Assembly (NCBI RefSeq): GCF_027923585.1
Contig: NZ_BRPL01000002.1
Span: 1,302,001 to 1,366,000, forward strand
Reading direction: 5' to 3'
Length of the DNA: 64,000 nucleotides
Source of the DNA: Philodulcilactobacillus myokonensis
GTDB taxonomy: Bacteria > Bacillota > Bacilli > Lactobacillales > Lactobacillaceae
The position numbers and the translations under genes are program-made. The number at the start of each line of letters is the position of its first letter. Positions within the stretch are counted from its first letter, which is position 1. Positions 15,971 through 24,933 of this stretch are shown here, piece after piece. The notes below the pieces were generated by a model that was given only the letters and a program-made list of their open reading frames with translations, did not search any database and was not told the origin of the DNA.

Positions 15971-16645
15971 CTATTGATCCATGTGTTTCTTGATATTAGC
16001 TAAGGTTAATTTACTGGTATCTGGGAAGACCATATCAGCTTCGTGCAAAACCTTTGAATCACCAATCCCGATTGATGTTTCACCAGCCGCATTAATGGAT
16101 TGAACGCCGACAACGGCATCTTCAATTCCAATGCAACGTCTTGGATCAAGGTTCAAAATTTTAGCACCCTTAGCATAAATTTCCGGATCTGGTTTGCCAT
16201 GTTTTAAAGTTGCCGGATCAACTACTTTGCCAAAGTAGCTAGTCAAATTCAATTTCTTTAAAACTTTAGGTGAATTTCTAGATGATGATGCAAGTGAAAT
16301 TGCATAGTGATGGCGTTTTAAATCGGCTAAGAATGATTTGATGCCGGGTAAAATTTCATCAGAGCCCATCTTATCCACATATTGTAAATAAAGATGATTT
16401 TTCTTATCCATCAAATCCTTCTTTTGTTGGTCAGTATAAGCCGTTTCTTTGCCGCCAGCCTTTAAAATCCGGGCAAGTGAATGAACACGGTCGACGCCCT
16501 TTAGACTATTAGCTAACTTATCACTCCATTTAGTTCCAACTTCATCGGCAATTTGATGCCAGGCTTTACTATGATAAATAGAAGTTACGGTGATGACTCC
16601 ATCTAAATCAAAAACGAAACCTTTTATATCAGAAAACTTAACCAT
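15971..16645 (-). CDS. pgmB: Beta-phosphoglucomutase
   Basis: A 224-residue HAD-superfamily mutase converting beta-D-glucose 1-phosphate to glucose 6-phosphate. Motif I is FDLDGVIT (nucleophile D13 and general acid/base D15), followed by a four-helix cap with the substrate-loop segment. Motif II Ser-Ser is in SLASSSRNSP, motif III Lys in HGKPDPEIY and motif IV in GIEDAVVGVQ. The frame opens at 16654, but AAGGGG abuts that ATG; the ATG at 16645 has proper spacing and is chosen. It lies 13 bases downstream of the phosphorylase gene, so maltose breakdown and G1P use form one operon. Confidence 0.95.
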   Translation of the reverse strand: MVKFSDIKGFVFDLDGVITVTSIYHSKAWHQIADEVGTKWSDKLANSLKGVDRVHSLARILKAGGKETAYTDQQKKDLMDKKNHLYLQYVDKMGSDEILPGIKSFLADLKRHHYAISLASSSRNSPKVLKKLNLTSYFGKVVDPATLKHGKPDPEIYAKGAKILNLDPRRCIGIEDAVVGVQSINAAGETSIGIGDSKVLHEADMVFPDTSKLTLANIKKHMDQ

Positions 16646-16658
16646 AACTAGCATCCCC

Positions 16659-18851
16659 TTATCTTAAATCAACAAGTTTACCATTAACGTAGGCAGAGAG
16701 TGGCTGTCCTGAAATCAATTTCAATTGAGTCCCTTGATGAGTAACATGAACTTCGATCACCCTACCACGAAATACCTGTCTAAAACTATATTGTTTCCAT
16801 TCCTTTGGAAGTTTAGGATTATATTCCAATTTATCATTCTTCATTTGCATTCCAGCAAATCCCTGAACAATTGACATCCAGGTCCCACCTAAATTAGCAA
16901 GGTGCAAACCATCAGCAGTATTGCCTTGTAAATTGGTTAAATCCATTGTAACGGTGTCTGTAAAGTATGAATATGCTTTTTTCATATCATTTAAACGGGC
17001 TGCCAAAATACCAAAAATCGAACGGGATAGTGATGAATCATGGGTAGTTACTTTTTCGTAATAATCATATTCACGTTTTAATTGTTCGTTTGAAATATCA
17101 TGTGGAAATAGAAATTCAGCCAACATTGTATCAGCCTGTTTAGCAACCTGGAAACGACCAATGGTTAGCGGATGATAATACATCATTAATGGACGATGAT
17201 CCTTTGGAGCTGACTTTGGCCAGTACGGTTTCTTTAAGAAGCTGTCATCCTGTGCATTGATTCGTTTTGATTTGCTATATGGCAAATAAACGTTATGGGC
17301 AATATCATTTAACTGGTTTAATTCATCCTGGTCAGTTCCCATTTGGTTCAAGAATGCCGGATCCTTTTTAGCAATTAAATTTCCCATGTCATAAGCTAAC
17401 TGCATATTATATTTAGCTAAACGGTTAGTGTAATAGTTATTATCAACTAAAATCGTATATTCATCAGGTCCAGTAACGGTAAAGAACTGGAAACGATGTT
17501 TGCCATTGACCTCACTGAAAGCTCCGAAGTTAGCCCAGAAACGAGCAGTTTCTAAAATAATACGATATCCATAACGTTTTAGAAAATCTAAATCATGGGT
17601 AACATTAAAGTATTCGCTAACAGCGTAAGCAACATCGCCATCAATATGGTATTCAGCGGTTCCCGTTGGATAGTATGCTGAAGTTTCCTGCCCATTAATC
17701 GTGCGCCAAGCAAATAATGCACCATGCTTAATGCCCATTGTACGGGCCCTTTGAATTGCTGGTTTTAGAACATTATAACGATAAATTAGAAGTTGTTTAG
17801 CAATCTTCGGGTTGGTATAGATAAAGTAAGGCAATAGATACATTTCAGTATCCCAGAAGTAATGGCCTTCGTAACCAGGTCCTGAAAGCCCTTTTGATGG
17901 AACGTTAGTTAATCCATCACGCCCGGCGCCTTGATTAATTTGAAAGAGATTATAGTGAAGGGCTAAATCTAATTTATCATTACTATCAATCTTGATTTCG
18001 CTTTGTTGCCAAACATGGTCCCAATAGTCTTGGCTATGTTGGGCAATCTGTTCAAACATTTCATTGTTAATTTCATCAACTGATTTTGGCAATGTTGAAT
18101 TATGAATCTTGCCAATGTAAAAGTCGTAGGATAATTTAGGTTGTTTCGAATCGGATAAATCCAAGACCCGTTTAAAATCATTATATTCAGAATAAACTTT
18201 AACCATTAATCCTAAACGAGAATGTTGAGTTCGAATGGTCCATGCTTTAATTTTAGGATTAGCAACAATTGGCGTAATATCAACGGTTTTAATGCTTCGT
18301 GCCTTTCTTGGATCAATTTGATTAGCCTTTTCATAGTTATCATCATGACTGTCTAAAGAGGTTTTGATTTCTTTTTCAGCAACGATTTTACCGTAATAAT
18401 TACCGGGTTCAAATTGATATCTAATTCCATAGTAACCGGTATTTTGTTGGTCAATCACCGAATTAACATTCATGTAAATTGAAAGGTGCCGTTCATTATT
18501 AGATAGAAGATATTTTTCTGATAACATCCCAGATTTTAAATCTAATTCATCTTGAATTAATTTACTGTGGTTAAATGGATAACCATCGGTTGTCTTAACA
18601 TCAATTTTACGTAGACTAGGTAAATTAACGATAGTTTGGTGTTGTTTAGCATAGCCTTTGGCCACTTCGCCATAGTGGATTGGATTAGTTTCATAAAAAC
18701 CATTTACCAAGGTGCCTAAGGGATGTTGATCACCAATTGGATTAACATCTTGAACACCTAAATGACCATTACCAAGTGAAAAAATGGTGGCAACGTACAT
18801 TGGATCATTAACTTTTGCAATGTCATTTAAAGTAATCCTTTCCATGCTCAT
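16659..18851 (-). CDS. malP: GH65 disaccharide phosphorylase, probably maltose phosphorylase
   Basis: A 730-residue inverting phosphorylase splitting maltose plus phosphate into beta-glucose 1-phosphate and glucose. Domains follow the family: N-terminal beta-sandwich (to ~270), linker, (alpha/alpha)6 barrel with HYFWDTEMYLLPYF, the catalytic acid glutamate of VTGPDEYT (about residue 464) and DGLHLANLGG, then a C-terminal jelly-roll. Length matches lactobacillus maltose phosphorylase (~750). The adjacent pgmB supports a beta-G1P product. Trehalose, kojibiose or nigerose phosphorylases share the fold and cannot be excluded. No sugar transporter is adjacent. Start ATG follows GAAAGGAAGAG. Confidence 0.88.
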   Translation of the reverse strand: MSMERITLNDIAKVNDPMYVATIFSLGNGHLGVQDVNPIGDQHPLGTLVNGFYETNPIHYGEVAKGYAKQHQTIVNLPSLRKIDVKTTDGYPFNHSKLIQDELDLKSGMLSEKYLLSNNERHLSIYMNVNSVIDQQNTGYYGIRYQFEPGNYYGKIVAEKEIKTSLDSHDDNYEKANQIDPRKARSIKTVDITPIVANPKIKAWTIRTQHSRLGLMVKVYSEYNDFKRVLDLSDSKQPKLSYDFYIGKIHNSTLPKSVDEINNEMFEQIAQHSQDYWDHVWQQSEIKIDSNDKLDLALHYNLFQINQGAGRDGLTNVPSKGLSGPGYEGHYFWDTEMYLLPYFIYTNPKIAKQLLIYRYNVLKPAIQRARTMGIKHGALFAWRTINGQETSAYYPTGTAEYHIDGDVAYAVSEYFNVTHDLDFLKRYGYRIILETARFWANFGAFSEVNGKHRFQFFTVTGPDEYTILVDNNYYTNRLAKYNMQLAYDMGNLIAKKDPAFLNQMGTDQDELNQLNDIAHNVYLPYSKSKRINAQDDSFLKKPYWPKSAPKDHRPLMMYYHPLTIGRFQVAKQADTMLAEFLFPHDISNEQLKREYDYYEKVTTHDSSLSRSIFGILAARLNDMKKAYSYFTDTVTMDLTNLQGNTADGLHLANLGGTWMSIVQGFAGMQMKNDKLEYNPKLPKEWKQYSFRQVFRGRVIEVHVTHQGTQLKLISGQPLSAYVNGKLVDLR

Positions 18852-18969
18852 CTCTTCCTTTCAAAGTCAATGACATAGTACATAAATCATTAAAATATAA
18901 AACTATGCATATTGTGAATTTATTTCTTTCCTCACTTTTATGGTAGGCAGTTAGGCGCGATAATTCAAC

Positions 18970-19006
18970 AAAAGAGGTTCCCTGGAAAACACCAGGGAAC
19001 CTCTTT
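18970..19006 (-). terminator. Terminator of the amino-acid permease gene
   Basis: A strong 15-bp stem (AAAGAGGTTCCCTGG / CCAGGGAACCTCTTT) with a short loop and a modest T tract lies just after the permease stop on the minus strand. Confidence 0.82.
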
Positions 19007-19032
19007 AATATTTAAATATTCATAATTTAATT

Positions 19033-20463
19033 TTAATATTCAGAATTATGATTTGCTGCATCAGCAGCTTTTTCAGCCTTTAATAATTTATCCTTCGTAT
19101 TGAATTTAGCATAGTAAACAATTGTCATAATAACCAAGAAGACAACCCCAACCATCAACGGGATCTGAGTTTCAGGATTCATAGTCATAAAGACAAGGGT
19201 TAATGCTAAGAAAAATAGTGCAATGTAATTACTGTAAGGTGAGAACGGCATCTTAAACGTATGTTGCTTCATTAATTCTGGGTTTTCTTTTCTGAAACGG
19301 AGTTGGCTAACTAAAATAACGAACCACGGCACCATTCCAGGAAGAACACTAGAACTGTATACAACGACGAAGATGTCACTAGCACTCTTGAAGAACATTG
19401 GTAAAATCACGTTTAAAACGACTCCTAAAAAGATTCCAAATGAAATGGCAATCACGTCATAGTAAGGAACCCCGTGTTTATTAACCTTTAAGAACCGTTT
19501 TGGCAAACGCCCTTCCTGAGCAAGTAAGTACGCCATTCGACTCGTACTGTAGATCGATGAATTGGATCCAGATAGTGCGGCCGTTAAAACAACGAAGTTA
19601 ATGATTCCAGCTGCACCGGTAATCCCAATTTTAGCAAAAGTTTCAACAAACGGTGAGTTAGAACCATTTAATTCATTCCAAGGATAAATACTAACAATCA
19701 CAAAAATAGCACCAATGTAGAAAATCAAAATTCGCCAGATGGTGGATTGAATTGATTTAACAATGGTTTGCTTTGGATTATCAGCTTCACCAGCGGTTAC
19801 ACCAATCAATTCAATTCCTTGGTATGATGCCAAAACAATTGATAGTGCAAATAAAAAGCCTTTCAAACCGCCGGCAAAGAAACCGTGGGTCCAAAGATTA
19901 CTAATCCCGATTGGATGCATATGATTACCAAAACCGAAGATAATCATTGCAAATCCAGCTAAAATCATGGCAATAATGGTAACCACTTTAATCATTGAAA
20001 ACCAGTATTCTAGTTCACCAAATGATTTAACAGAAAGTAAATTAGCAATACATAGTGAAACAATTGCGATTACACCCGGAATCCATCCTGGTAAATGGGG
20101 CCACCAGAAATTACAGTAAGTTCCAATCGCAATCACTTCTGACATTCCAACTAAAATCCATTGAAAAATATTACTCCAAGCGGTTAGAAAACCAAAAAGC
20201 GGATGCATATAATGGGTAGCAAACTGTGAAAATGATCCGGTAACGGGATGAACATATAGCATTTCACCAAGCGCACGCATGATTAAATACAAAATGATTC
20301 CAGCGATACCATAATCTAATAGAACTGAAGGTCCCGTCCATTTAATCGTTGAAGCAGATCCCATAAAGAGCCCAACTCCAATGGTTCCCCCGAGGGCAAT
20401 CATCTGCATATGGCGGGAGCTTAAGTTACGTTCCAGTTTCTTTCCGTCATTATCTTTTGTCAT
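19033..20463 (-). CDS. Amino acid permease (APC superfamily, AAT type)
   Basis: A 476-residue secondary transporter with 12 membrane helices. The N-terminal signature LSSRHMQMIALGGTIGVGLFMGS contains the unwound helix-1 substrate site, and the later AALSGSNSSIYSTSRMAYLLA block is typical of the lysine/aromatic/GABA permease group. It would import one or a few amino acids with protons; specificity cannot be told from sequence alone. Start ATG at 20463 follows AAGAGGTG. It stands alone between two terminators. Confidence 0.92.
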   Translation of the reverse strand: MTKDNDGKKLERNLSSRHMQMIALGGTIGVGLFMGSASTIKWTGPSVLLDYGIAGIILYLIMRALGEMLYVHPVTGSFSQFATHYMHPLFGFLTAWSNIFQWILVGMSEVIAIGTYCNFWWPHLPGWIPGVIAIVSLCIANLLSVKSFGELEYWFSMIKVVTIIAMILAGFAMIIFGFGNHMHPIGISNLWTHGFFAGGLKGFLFALSIVLASYQGIELIGVTAGEADNPKQTIVKSIQSTIWRILIFYIGAIFVIVSIYPWNELNGSNSPFVETFAKIGITGAAGIINFVVLTAALSGSNSSIYSTSRMAYLLAQEGRLPKRFLKVNKHGVPYYDVIAISFGIFLGVVLNVILPMFFKSASDIFVVVYSSSVLPGMVPWFVILVSQLRFRKENPELMKQHTFKMPFSPYSNYIALFFLALTLVFMTMNPETQIPLMVGVVFLVIMTIVYYAKFNTKDKLLKAEKAADAANHNSEY

Positions 20464-20585
20464 ATTAACACCTCTTCAAAATTGGTTTCGATTGTCAAAT
20501 AACTTAACAATAAAAATATCATATCACTAATATATCATTAATTCATGACCAATTTCAATTATAATCTTCTCAATGCAGAAAAGAC

Positions 20586-20632
20586 AAAAATAAACCGCAA
20601 AACTGTTTAGTGTTTCTAACAGCCTTACGGTT
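20586..20632 (-). terminator. Terminator of the HTH-ABC-DUF4097 operon
   Basis: Minus-strand stem AACCGTAAGGCTGTTAG / CTAAACAGTTTTGCGGTT (with mismatches), followed by TATTTTTG, directly after the last gene of the six-gene operon. Confidence 0.7.
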
Positions 20633-20638
20633 AATTAA

Positions 20639-21274
20639 TTATTTAATAATGTTATTTCCAACGCTATTGGTAATTACCGTCCCTAAATCTGAATCGTAAT
20701 TGTTAGGCTCATTACTCAATATCCGATTAACGCCAATTGAAATCGAGAGCGAATAACCATAAACAAATTTAGAACTTACGAACGTATTAATTCCAGCAGA
20801 ATTTTTCACTTGATCGTTTTCTCCTAAAATTGATGAAATAATTTTAACATTACCGGCATCCAAACTAACTTTAGTATTTTTAATCGAAGAATTAATGATT
20901 TGAATATTACCAGCATTAGAAGTAATTTTACCACCATTAATTTCTAGACTTTCTAATTTTACATTCCCAGCGGCATTATTTAAATAAAGATCTTGCAGAC
21001 GATTCTGCTTCAAAGTAATGATGATCGCATTGTTATTTACATCAAAAAATGTGGGGTGAAAGAAGCCCGTTCTAGTTGGATGATGATCCACCACTTTTAA
21101 ATGCCCTTCTTTAAATGAAGCCTTAATGCGGAAAGAATTATTTTTAATAATTTTAATTTGGTTAGAATTTCCTGGCTTAATTTTAACGTTGAATGAGCTC
21201 GTTTTAATTTGAATTGATAACACGTCTGATTTTAATTGATAGGTTTCTTCTGTTTTTCGATTGGTAGAAAGCAA
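20639..21274 (-). CDS. DUF4097-like beta-helix protein without membrane anchor
   Basis: A ~211-residue paralogue of the upstream protein at 21370-22062. It aligns from TYQLKSD onward and repeats short beta-helix rungs ending in AGN (LNNAAGNVKL, TSNAGNIQI, SLDAGNVKI, VKNSAGINT), where its neighbour has SAGD. Unlike the neighbour it has no N-terminal membrane helix or signal, so as drawn it would be cytosolic. Start is uncertain: ATG at 21286 touches the Shine-Dalgarno AGAGG, so the TTG at 21274 behind GGTGATC is preferred. Last gene of the operon. DUF4097 proteins are putative adhesin-like or envelope-stress proteins with no fixed biochemical role. Confidence 0.7.
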   Translation of the reverse strand: MLSTNRKTEETYQLKSDVLSIQIKTSSFNVKIKPGNSNQIKIIKNNSFRIKASFKEGHLKVVDHHPTRTGFFHPTFFDVNNNAIIITLKQNRLQDLYLNNAAGNVKLESLEINGGKITSNAGNIQIINSSIKNTKVSLDAGNVKIISSILGENDQVKNSAGINTFVSSKFVYGYSLSISIGVNRILSNEPNNYDSDLGTVITNSVGNNIIK

Positions 21275-21369
21275 TCTGATCACCATCCTCTTTTATTAGT
21301 ATGTTTTTAATTAAATTTTAATATTTAAGTTAAGAATACTCTTCCAAGCGGAAAAATGCAATCATTACT

Positions 21370-22062
21370 TTACTGAATGGTATTATCGCCAGCAGCGGAT
21401 GATATTTTTGTCCCTTTTTCTTCATCAAAATGGTTCGAATGATTAGAAGGACTGTTATCCCCAGCTGTTGATTTTAAATGATAACCGTATTGAAATTTAG
21501 ACCCGGTAAATGTATTATCACCGGCTGAACTGTGAAAGTTATCATCAGCACCTAGTGTTGAATTATCAACATCTAAATCCCCCGCACTATGTTTCAAAAT
21601 TGTATGATCCAGCCTGGAATTCAAAATATGAACGTCCCCGGCACTAGAATGCATATTACTGGATTTGATATTGATACCATTGATCGTGGTATCACCGGCA
21701 GAATTATGTAAATATAATTCTTTTAGTTCGTGCTTCGTCAGTGTGATTATAATATTAGAGCCACTGCTGCCAAACCGAATTAATTTAAAGAAGTCAAAAT
21801 GATTTTGGTGGGTAAAATCAAGATTGCCGTGACTTAAAACGGGCTTGATCGTGTCCCCAGTACTTTTTGTGACCTGGATTTGATTTTGATTCCCAGCATT
21901 GATTTGAACGTCACTAGCATCATCAACTAAACTCAACGTTGAAATTTCTCCCTTTAAATTATATGTTTGATGGGTTGTGCCATCATGAATGGTATTGTAT
22001 GTAGCGATTCCAGCCAAAATAATGAAGATAAATAAAATTACTAATAAAATTTTCTTTAACAT
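21370..22062 (-). CDS. Membrane-anchored DUF4097-like beta-helix protein with SAGD rungs
   Basis: A 230-residue protein with an N-terminal transmembrane/signal helix (about 3-22) and an external right-handed beta-helix-like domain. Six successive rungs carry the tetrapeptide SAGD or a close variant (NSAGDTT, SSAGDVH, HSAGDLD, SSAGDNT, STAGDNS, SAAGDNT), spaced roughly 17-25 residues, the last one closing the protein. It belongs to the DUF4097/YvlB-type group. It sits between the second ABC permease and its shorter paralogue, so it probably works with the exporter at the membrane. The ATG at 22062 has better spacing from CGGGA than the one at 22071. Confidence 0.75.
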   Translation of the reverse strand: MLKKILLVILFIFIILAGIATYNTIHDGTTHQTYNLKGEISTLSLVDDASDVQINAGNQNQIQVTKSTGDTIKPVLSHGNLDFTHQNHFDFFKLIRFGSSGSNIIITLTKHELKELYLHNSAGDTTINGINIKSSNMHSSAGDVHILNSRLDHTILKHSAGDLDVDNSTLGADDNFHSSAGDNTFTGSKFQYGYHLKSTAGDNSPSNHSNHFDEEKGTKISSAAGDNTIQ

Positions 22063-22113
22063 CCAAGTCATCCCGTATTTAACAAATTTTAAACTCTACT
22101 GCATCCACAATAA

Positions 22114-22881
22114 TTAAAACCGTTTCTTTCTAAAGATAGCATAACCAGCAAACAAAAATAATATTGTGTATAAAAACGTTGCTATAATTAATTGTTCAAT
22201 ACTTAGTTTTGTGTCGCTGGCCATAGCATTATTATAATATTGTTGAGTTAAATTAACCATGTTAAATGGATTCCATTTGAGAATGCCAGATAAATTATGA
22301 TTATTTTGAAGTAAAAAATTATAAGAAACATAAGCTCCCATAAAAATAATTATCATATTAACAGTAACAACGACTGCATTACTATTTATCATACAAGAAA
22401 TCATAAAAATGATACTTATGATAAATGTAGAAGTTATTAAATCGATGCCAACAGTGGCAAACATGTTTAATAATAATGATTGATGATGTTGATATACAGA
22501 TGTCCACGATACTTTATCTATAAGCGGTGTTAAGGATAAAATAACGGTAACTAATATTGTTATTAAATGAAGTGCAACATTATAAATAAATATAACAATT
22601 AATTTAGAGAAAAAAACTTGGAATTTATTTGGAGATCTGTATAGTACATTCAGAATTGCTTTATTTTGAAATTCCATTGAAAAAATACTTGAAGCGACAA
22701 TAACTAAGGCTAATAAAATAACCTGACTAGAAGCAAAATTAGTCATTATAAGTAATTGCGGCTGACTTTTACCTTCCGATAAGCCCATTGCCAACATCAT
22801 AAATAAAACTAATAATGGTGCAAACCAACTAACTTTTCGATGCAATAATTTAAAAAATTCACGATATAAATCAGAAGACAT
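22114..22881 (-). CDS. ABC-2 type permease, LanG/LanE-like
   Basis: A 255-residue membrane protein with six hydrophobic segments, beginning MSSDLYREFFKLLHRKVSW. It is a clear paralogue of the permease encoded just upstream: both have the order (K)FVSL-type amphipathic start, SSxFSMEFxNKxILxxLYxRPNKFxxxFSKL, LKWNPFNMxxxxxQ and a basic end. Size and topology fit the two half-permeases of LanFEG (antimicrobial-peptide immunity) exporters. The gap to the upstream gene is 23 bases, so it is co-transcribed. Shine-Dalgarno AGAGGGGTGA. Confidence 0.82.
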   Translation of the reverse strand: MSSDLYREFFKLLHRKVSWFAPLLVLFMMLAMGLSEGKSQPQLLIMTNFASSQVILLALVIVASSIFSMEFQNKAILNVLYRSPNKFQVFFSKLIVIFIYNVALHLITILVTVILSLTPLIDKVSWTSVYQHHQSLLLNMFATVGIDLITSTFIISIIFMISCMINSNAVVVTVNMIIIFMGAYVSYNFLLQNNHNLSGILKWNPFNMVNLTQQYYNNAMASDTKLSIEQLIIATFLYTILFLFAGYAIFRKKRF

Positions 22882-22904
22882 TCAATTCACCCCTCTTATT
22901 TTTA

Positions 22905-23645
22905 TTAAACTCTTCGTTTTTTAAACATTGAATATCCTAATAAACCAAATAATACGATATAAAAAATATTAGCTATGATTATTTGCAAATTACTTAAATA
23001 AGAAATTTTGATAAAATCTTTCGGAAATGATAACTGATTCATGATATAAATCATATTAAAGGGATTCCATTTTAATAACGAAATAGATCCGGGAAAGTCA
23101 CTCATAATTGCACTAGATAGGGATGCACCTAAAAATGAATTAAATAATCCTAAGCCAACTACTACAGCATTATTCTTAAATACAGAAATTAAAAGAAGCG
23201 CAAGGGTAATAATAAACATCAAATAAATAAATGTTCCCAAAACATTTAAAAATAGAGCACTTACTAAATCACTCCAGTGATACTGCCCGCCAACAATTAA
23301 TTCTTTTAAAATAAAAGTTACAAAAACACTTAAAACTAATGAGATTGCACTGTAAATCACTAAAACAAATAATTTAGAAAAATAAATTACGAATTTATTT
23401 GGTCTTTTATAAAATAATGTAAGAATTGTATTATTAGTATATTCCATTGATAAAAAAGTAGAACTAATTGTAATTACAATAATTGTTAACCATTGTCCAG
23501 CACCAAAATTTTGAATAATCGTATCTGTACTAGTTTTATTTGAAAATGCACTATAAATCATCAAAATAAGTAAAATAATTAAGCCATAAAATGATATTTT
23601 TTGATGGTTAAATTTATAGAATTCTTGCTGTAAACTAAATTTCAT
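22905..23645 (-). CDS. ABC-2 type permease, LanE-like
   Basis: A 246-residue, six-helix membrane protein paralogous to the next gene; shared landmarks are TFLSMEYTNNTILTLFYKRP, NKFVIYFSKL and LLKWNPFNM. Its first codons overlap the end of the ATPase gene by 11 bases, implying translational coupling. Together with the ATPase and the second permease it would form a heterotypic exporter of the lantibiotic/bacitracin-immunity type, clearing peptide from the outer membrane face. Substrate unknown. Confidence 0.82.
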   Translation of the reverse strand: MKFSLQQEFYKFNHQKISFYGLIILLILMIYSAFSNKTSTDTIIQNFGAGQWLTIIVITISSTFLSMEYTNNTILTLFYKRPNKFVIYFSKLFVLVIYSAISLVLSVFVTFILKELIVGGQYHWSDLVSALFLNVLGTFIYLMFIITLALLLISVFKNNAVVVGLGLFNSFLGASLSSAIMSDFPGSISLLKWNPFNMIYIMNQLSFPKDFIKISYLSNLQIIIANIFYIVLFGLLGYSMFKKRRV

Positions 23646-24519
23646 CTTCTTCGGCCTTCTTATTTAAAGATCTAACAACCAACTGTTCAAAGTCAATCTG
23701 TTGAGGTGCTAATTCCAATAACTGAATTTTATTCTTATAAAGTAAATTCTGAATAGAAAAAATATTTTTTTCATTAACAAGTAAATATTTATTCGACTGA
23801 CTTTCCAACATCCCTTTTTCTTGAAGTAATTTTTGGGATTCTTTTTGATTATTAGTTAGCAATTTATAGCGACTATGATTAATGTTTTTAAAATCATCAA
23901 TATTTTTATTAATGATTAGATTTCCTTCATTAATTATTACAATTCTAGTCATAATTTTTTGTAATTCACTCAAAATATGACTAGATATCAAAAAAGATGT
24001 TCCTTGTTCAGCATAATGTTTAATTAATTTTCGAACTAAAATGGTGGATTCGATATCTAATCCATTCATTGGTTCATCTAATATCACAAAATTTGGATTA
24101 TTCAATAACGCCATTGCAATTCCTAATTTTTGCTTCATTCCTAATGAATAATTTTTAGCACGACTTTTGATATAATTTTGCATTTTTAATTGTTTGACTA
24201 CCGTTTTCATGCTGTTTTTATCTTCAGTATATAGTTCAAGATTTTGTAATCCTGTTAAAAACGGGTAAATAGCTGGATTCTCAATTAGTGCTCCCACTTT
24301 AGATAGAGCCCGGTGGTTATCCTCAGTCACATTTCGATCAGCAACACTAACTTTACCGGTAAATTTTAATAATCCAAGGATCGTTTTCATTATAGTAGTT
24401 TTTCCAGCACCATTAGGACCAATAATACCGACAATTTCTCCAGGTTTGACTTGAAAAGAAACATTTTTAATAATATGTTTCTTCCCCATAAAAACATTAA
24501 TATTATTTACTTTTACCAT
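23635..24519 (-). CDS. ABC transporter ATPase, LanF/BcrA-like with E-loop
   Basis: A 294-residue ATPase driving the two permeases encoded downstream. Walker A is GPNGAGKTT (about 34-42), the signature is YSLGMKQKLGIA, Walker B is FVILDEPMNG and the switch histidine is in LISSHILSEL. At the Q-loop position it reads GALIENPAIY, a glutamate in place of glutamine; this E-loop is a known mark of LanF proteins of lantibiotic-immunity transporters. A ~90-residue C-terminal extension follows the nucleotide-binding domain, as in NukF/BcrA. GTG at 24528 is too close to GAGTGA, so ATG at 24519 is chosen. Confidence 0.88.
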   Translation of the reverse strand: MVKVNNINVFMGKKHIIKNVSFQVKPGEIVGIIGPNGAGKTTIMKTILGLLKFTGKVSVADRNVTEDNHRALSKVGALIENPAIYPFLTGLQNLELYTEDKNSMKTVVKQLKMQNYIKSRAKNYSLGMKQKLGIAMALLNNPNFVILDEPMNGLDIESTILVRKLIKHYAEQGTSFLISSHILSELQKIMTRIVIINEGNLIINKNIDDFKNINHSRYKLLTNNQKESQKLLQEKGMLESQSNKYLLVNEKNIFSIQNLLYKNKIQLLELAPQQIDFEQLVVRSLNKKAEEDEI

Positions 24520-24550
24520 TAATATCACTCGATTTATATATTATTTTTAA

Positions 24551-24883
24551 TTAGCCAAATGCAACCACAACCATCATCCAAAGAAAGAATATAATTATAA
24601 TTGCCAAAATCCATCCTTTACGATTCATAAAATACCAAAAATCCGAAGATGAATGGTCATCAATGATGATGCTTTGTTTTAAATTTTGGTCACCTTTAAT
24701 CAAACTGTCTAAGCTAACGTTAAAGAAATCACTAATTTGAATTAAACGTTCAATATCTGGATAAGCGGTACCTAATTCCCATTTAGAAATGGCTTGACGG
24801 CTAACATTCAGTTCCCTTGCTAACTCATTTTGCGTCATTGAATGTTTTTCACGTTCTTCTTTAATTCTGGTTCCTAAAATCAT
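24551..24883 (-). CDS. XRE-family HTH regulator with C-terminal membrane helix
   Basis: A 110-residue protein with an N-terminal Cro/CI helix-turn-helix (MTQNELARELNVSRQAISKW, residues 16-35), a hydrophilic linker of about 30 residues and one C-terminal transmembrane helix (GWILAIIIIFFLWMMVVVAF). The tethered design suggests that it senses something in or near the membrane and controls its own operon. It heads the six-gene operon, 31 bases before the ATPase start. An 8-bp-arm dyad lies just upstream in the promoter region (24908-24933). Good Shine-Dalgarno (AAGGGGAAT). Confidence 0.85.
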   Translation of the reverse strand: MILGTRIKEEREKHSMTQNELARELNVSRQAISKWELGTAYPDIERLIQISDFFNVSLDSLIKGDQNLKQSIIIDDHSSSDFWYFMNRKGWILAIIIIFFLWMMVVVAFG

Positions 24884-24907
24884 TTTTAAAATTCCCCTTT
24901 AATTTAA

Positions 24908-24933
24908 ATGTAGTACTTTTAATTCTACTACAT
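24908..24933 (-). promoter_or_regulatory. Inverted repeat, candidate operator of the HTH-ABC operon
   Basis: ATGTAGTA and TACTACAT form perfect 8-bp arms around a 10-nt centre, 25-50 bases upstream of the HTH start codon. The location suggests autoregulation by the tethered HTH protein. No convincing -35/-10 pair could be fixed around it. Confidence 0.45.

Noticed and set aside
18852-18960. Search for a cre site or MalR-like operator before the maltose phosphorylase operon
   Set aside because: No match to a cre site or convincing palindrome found.
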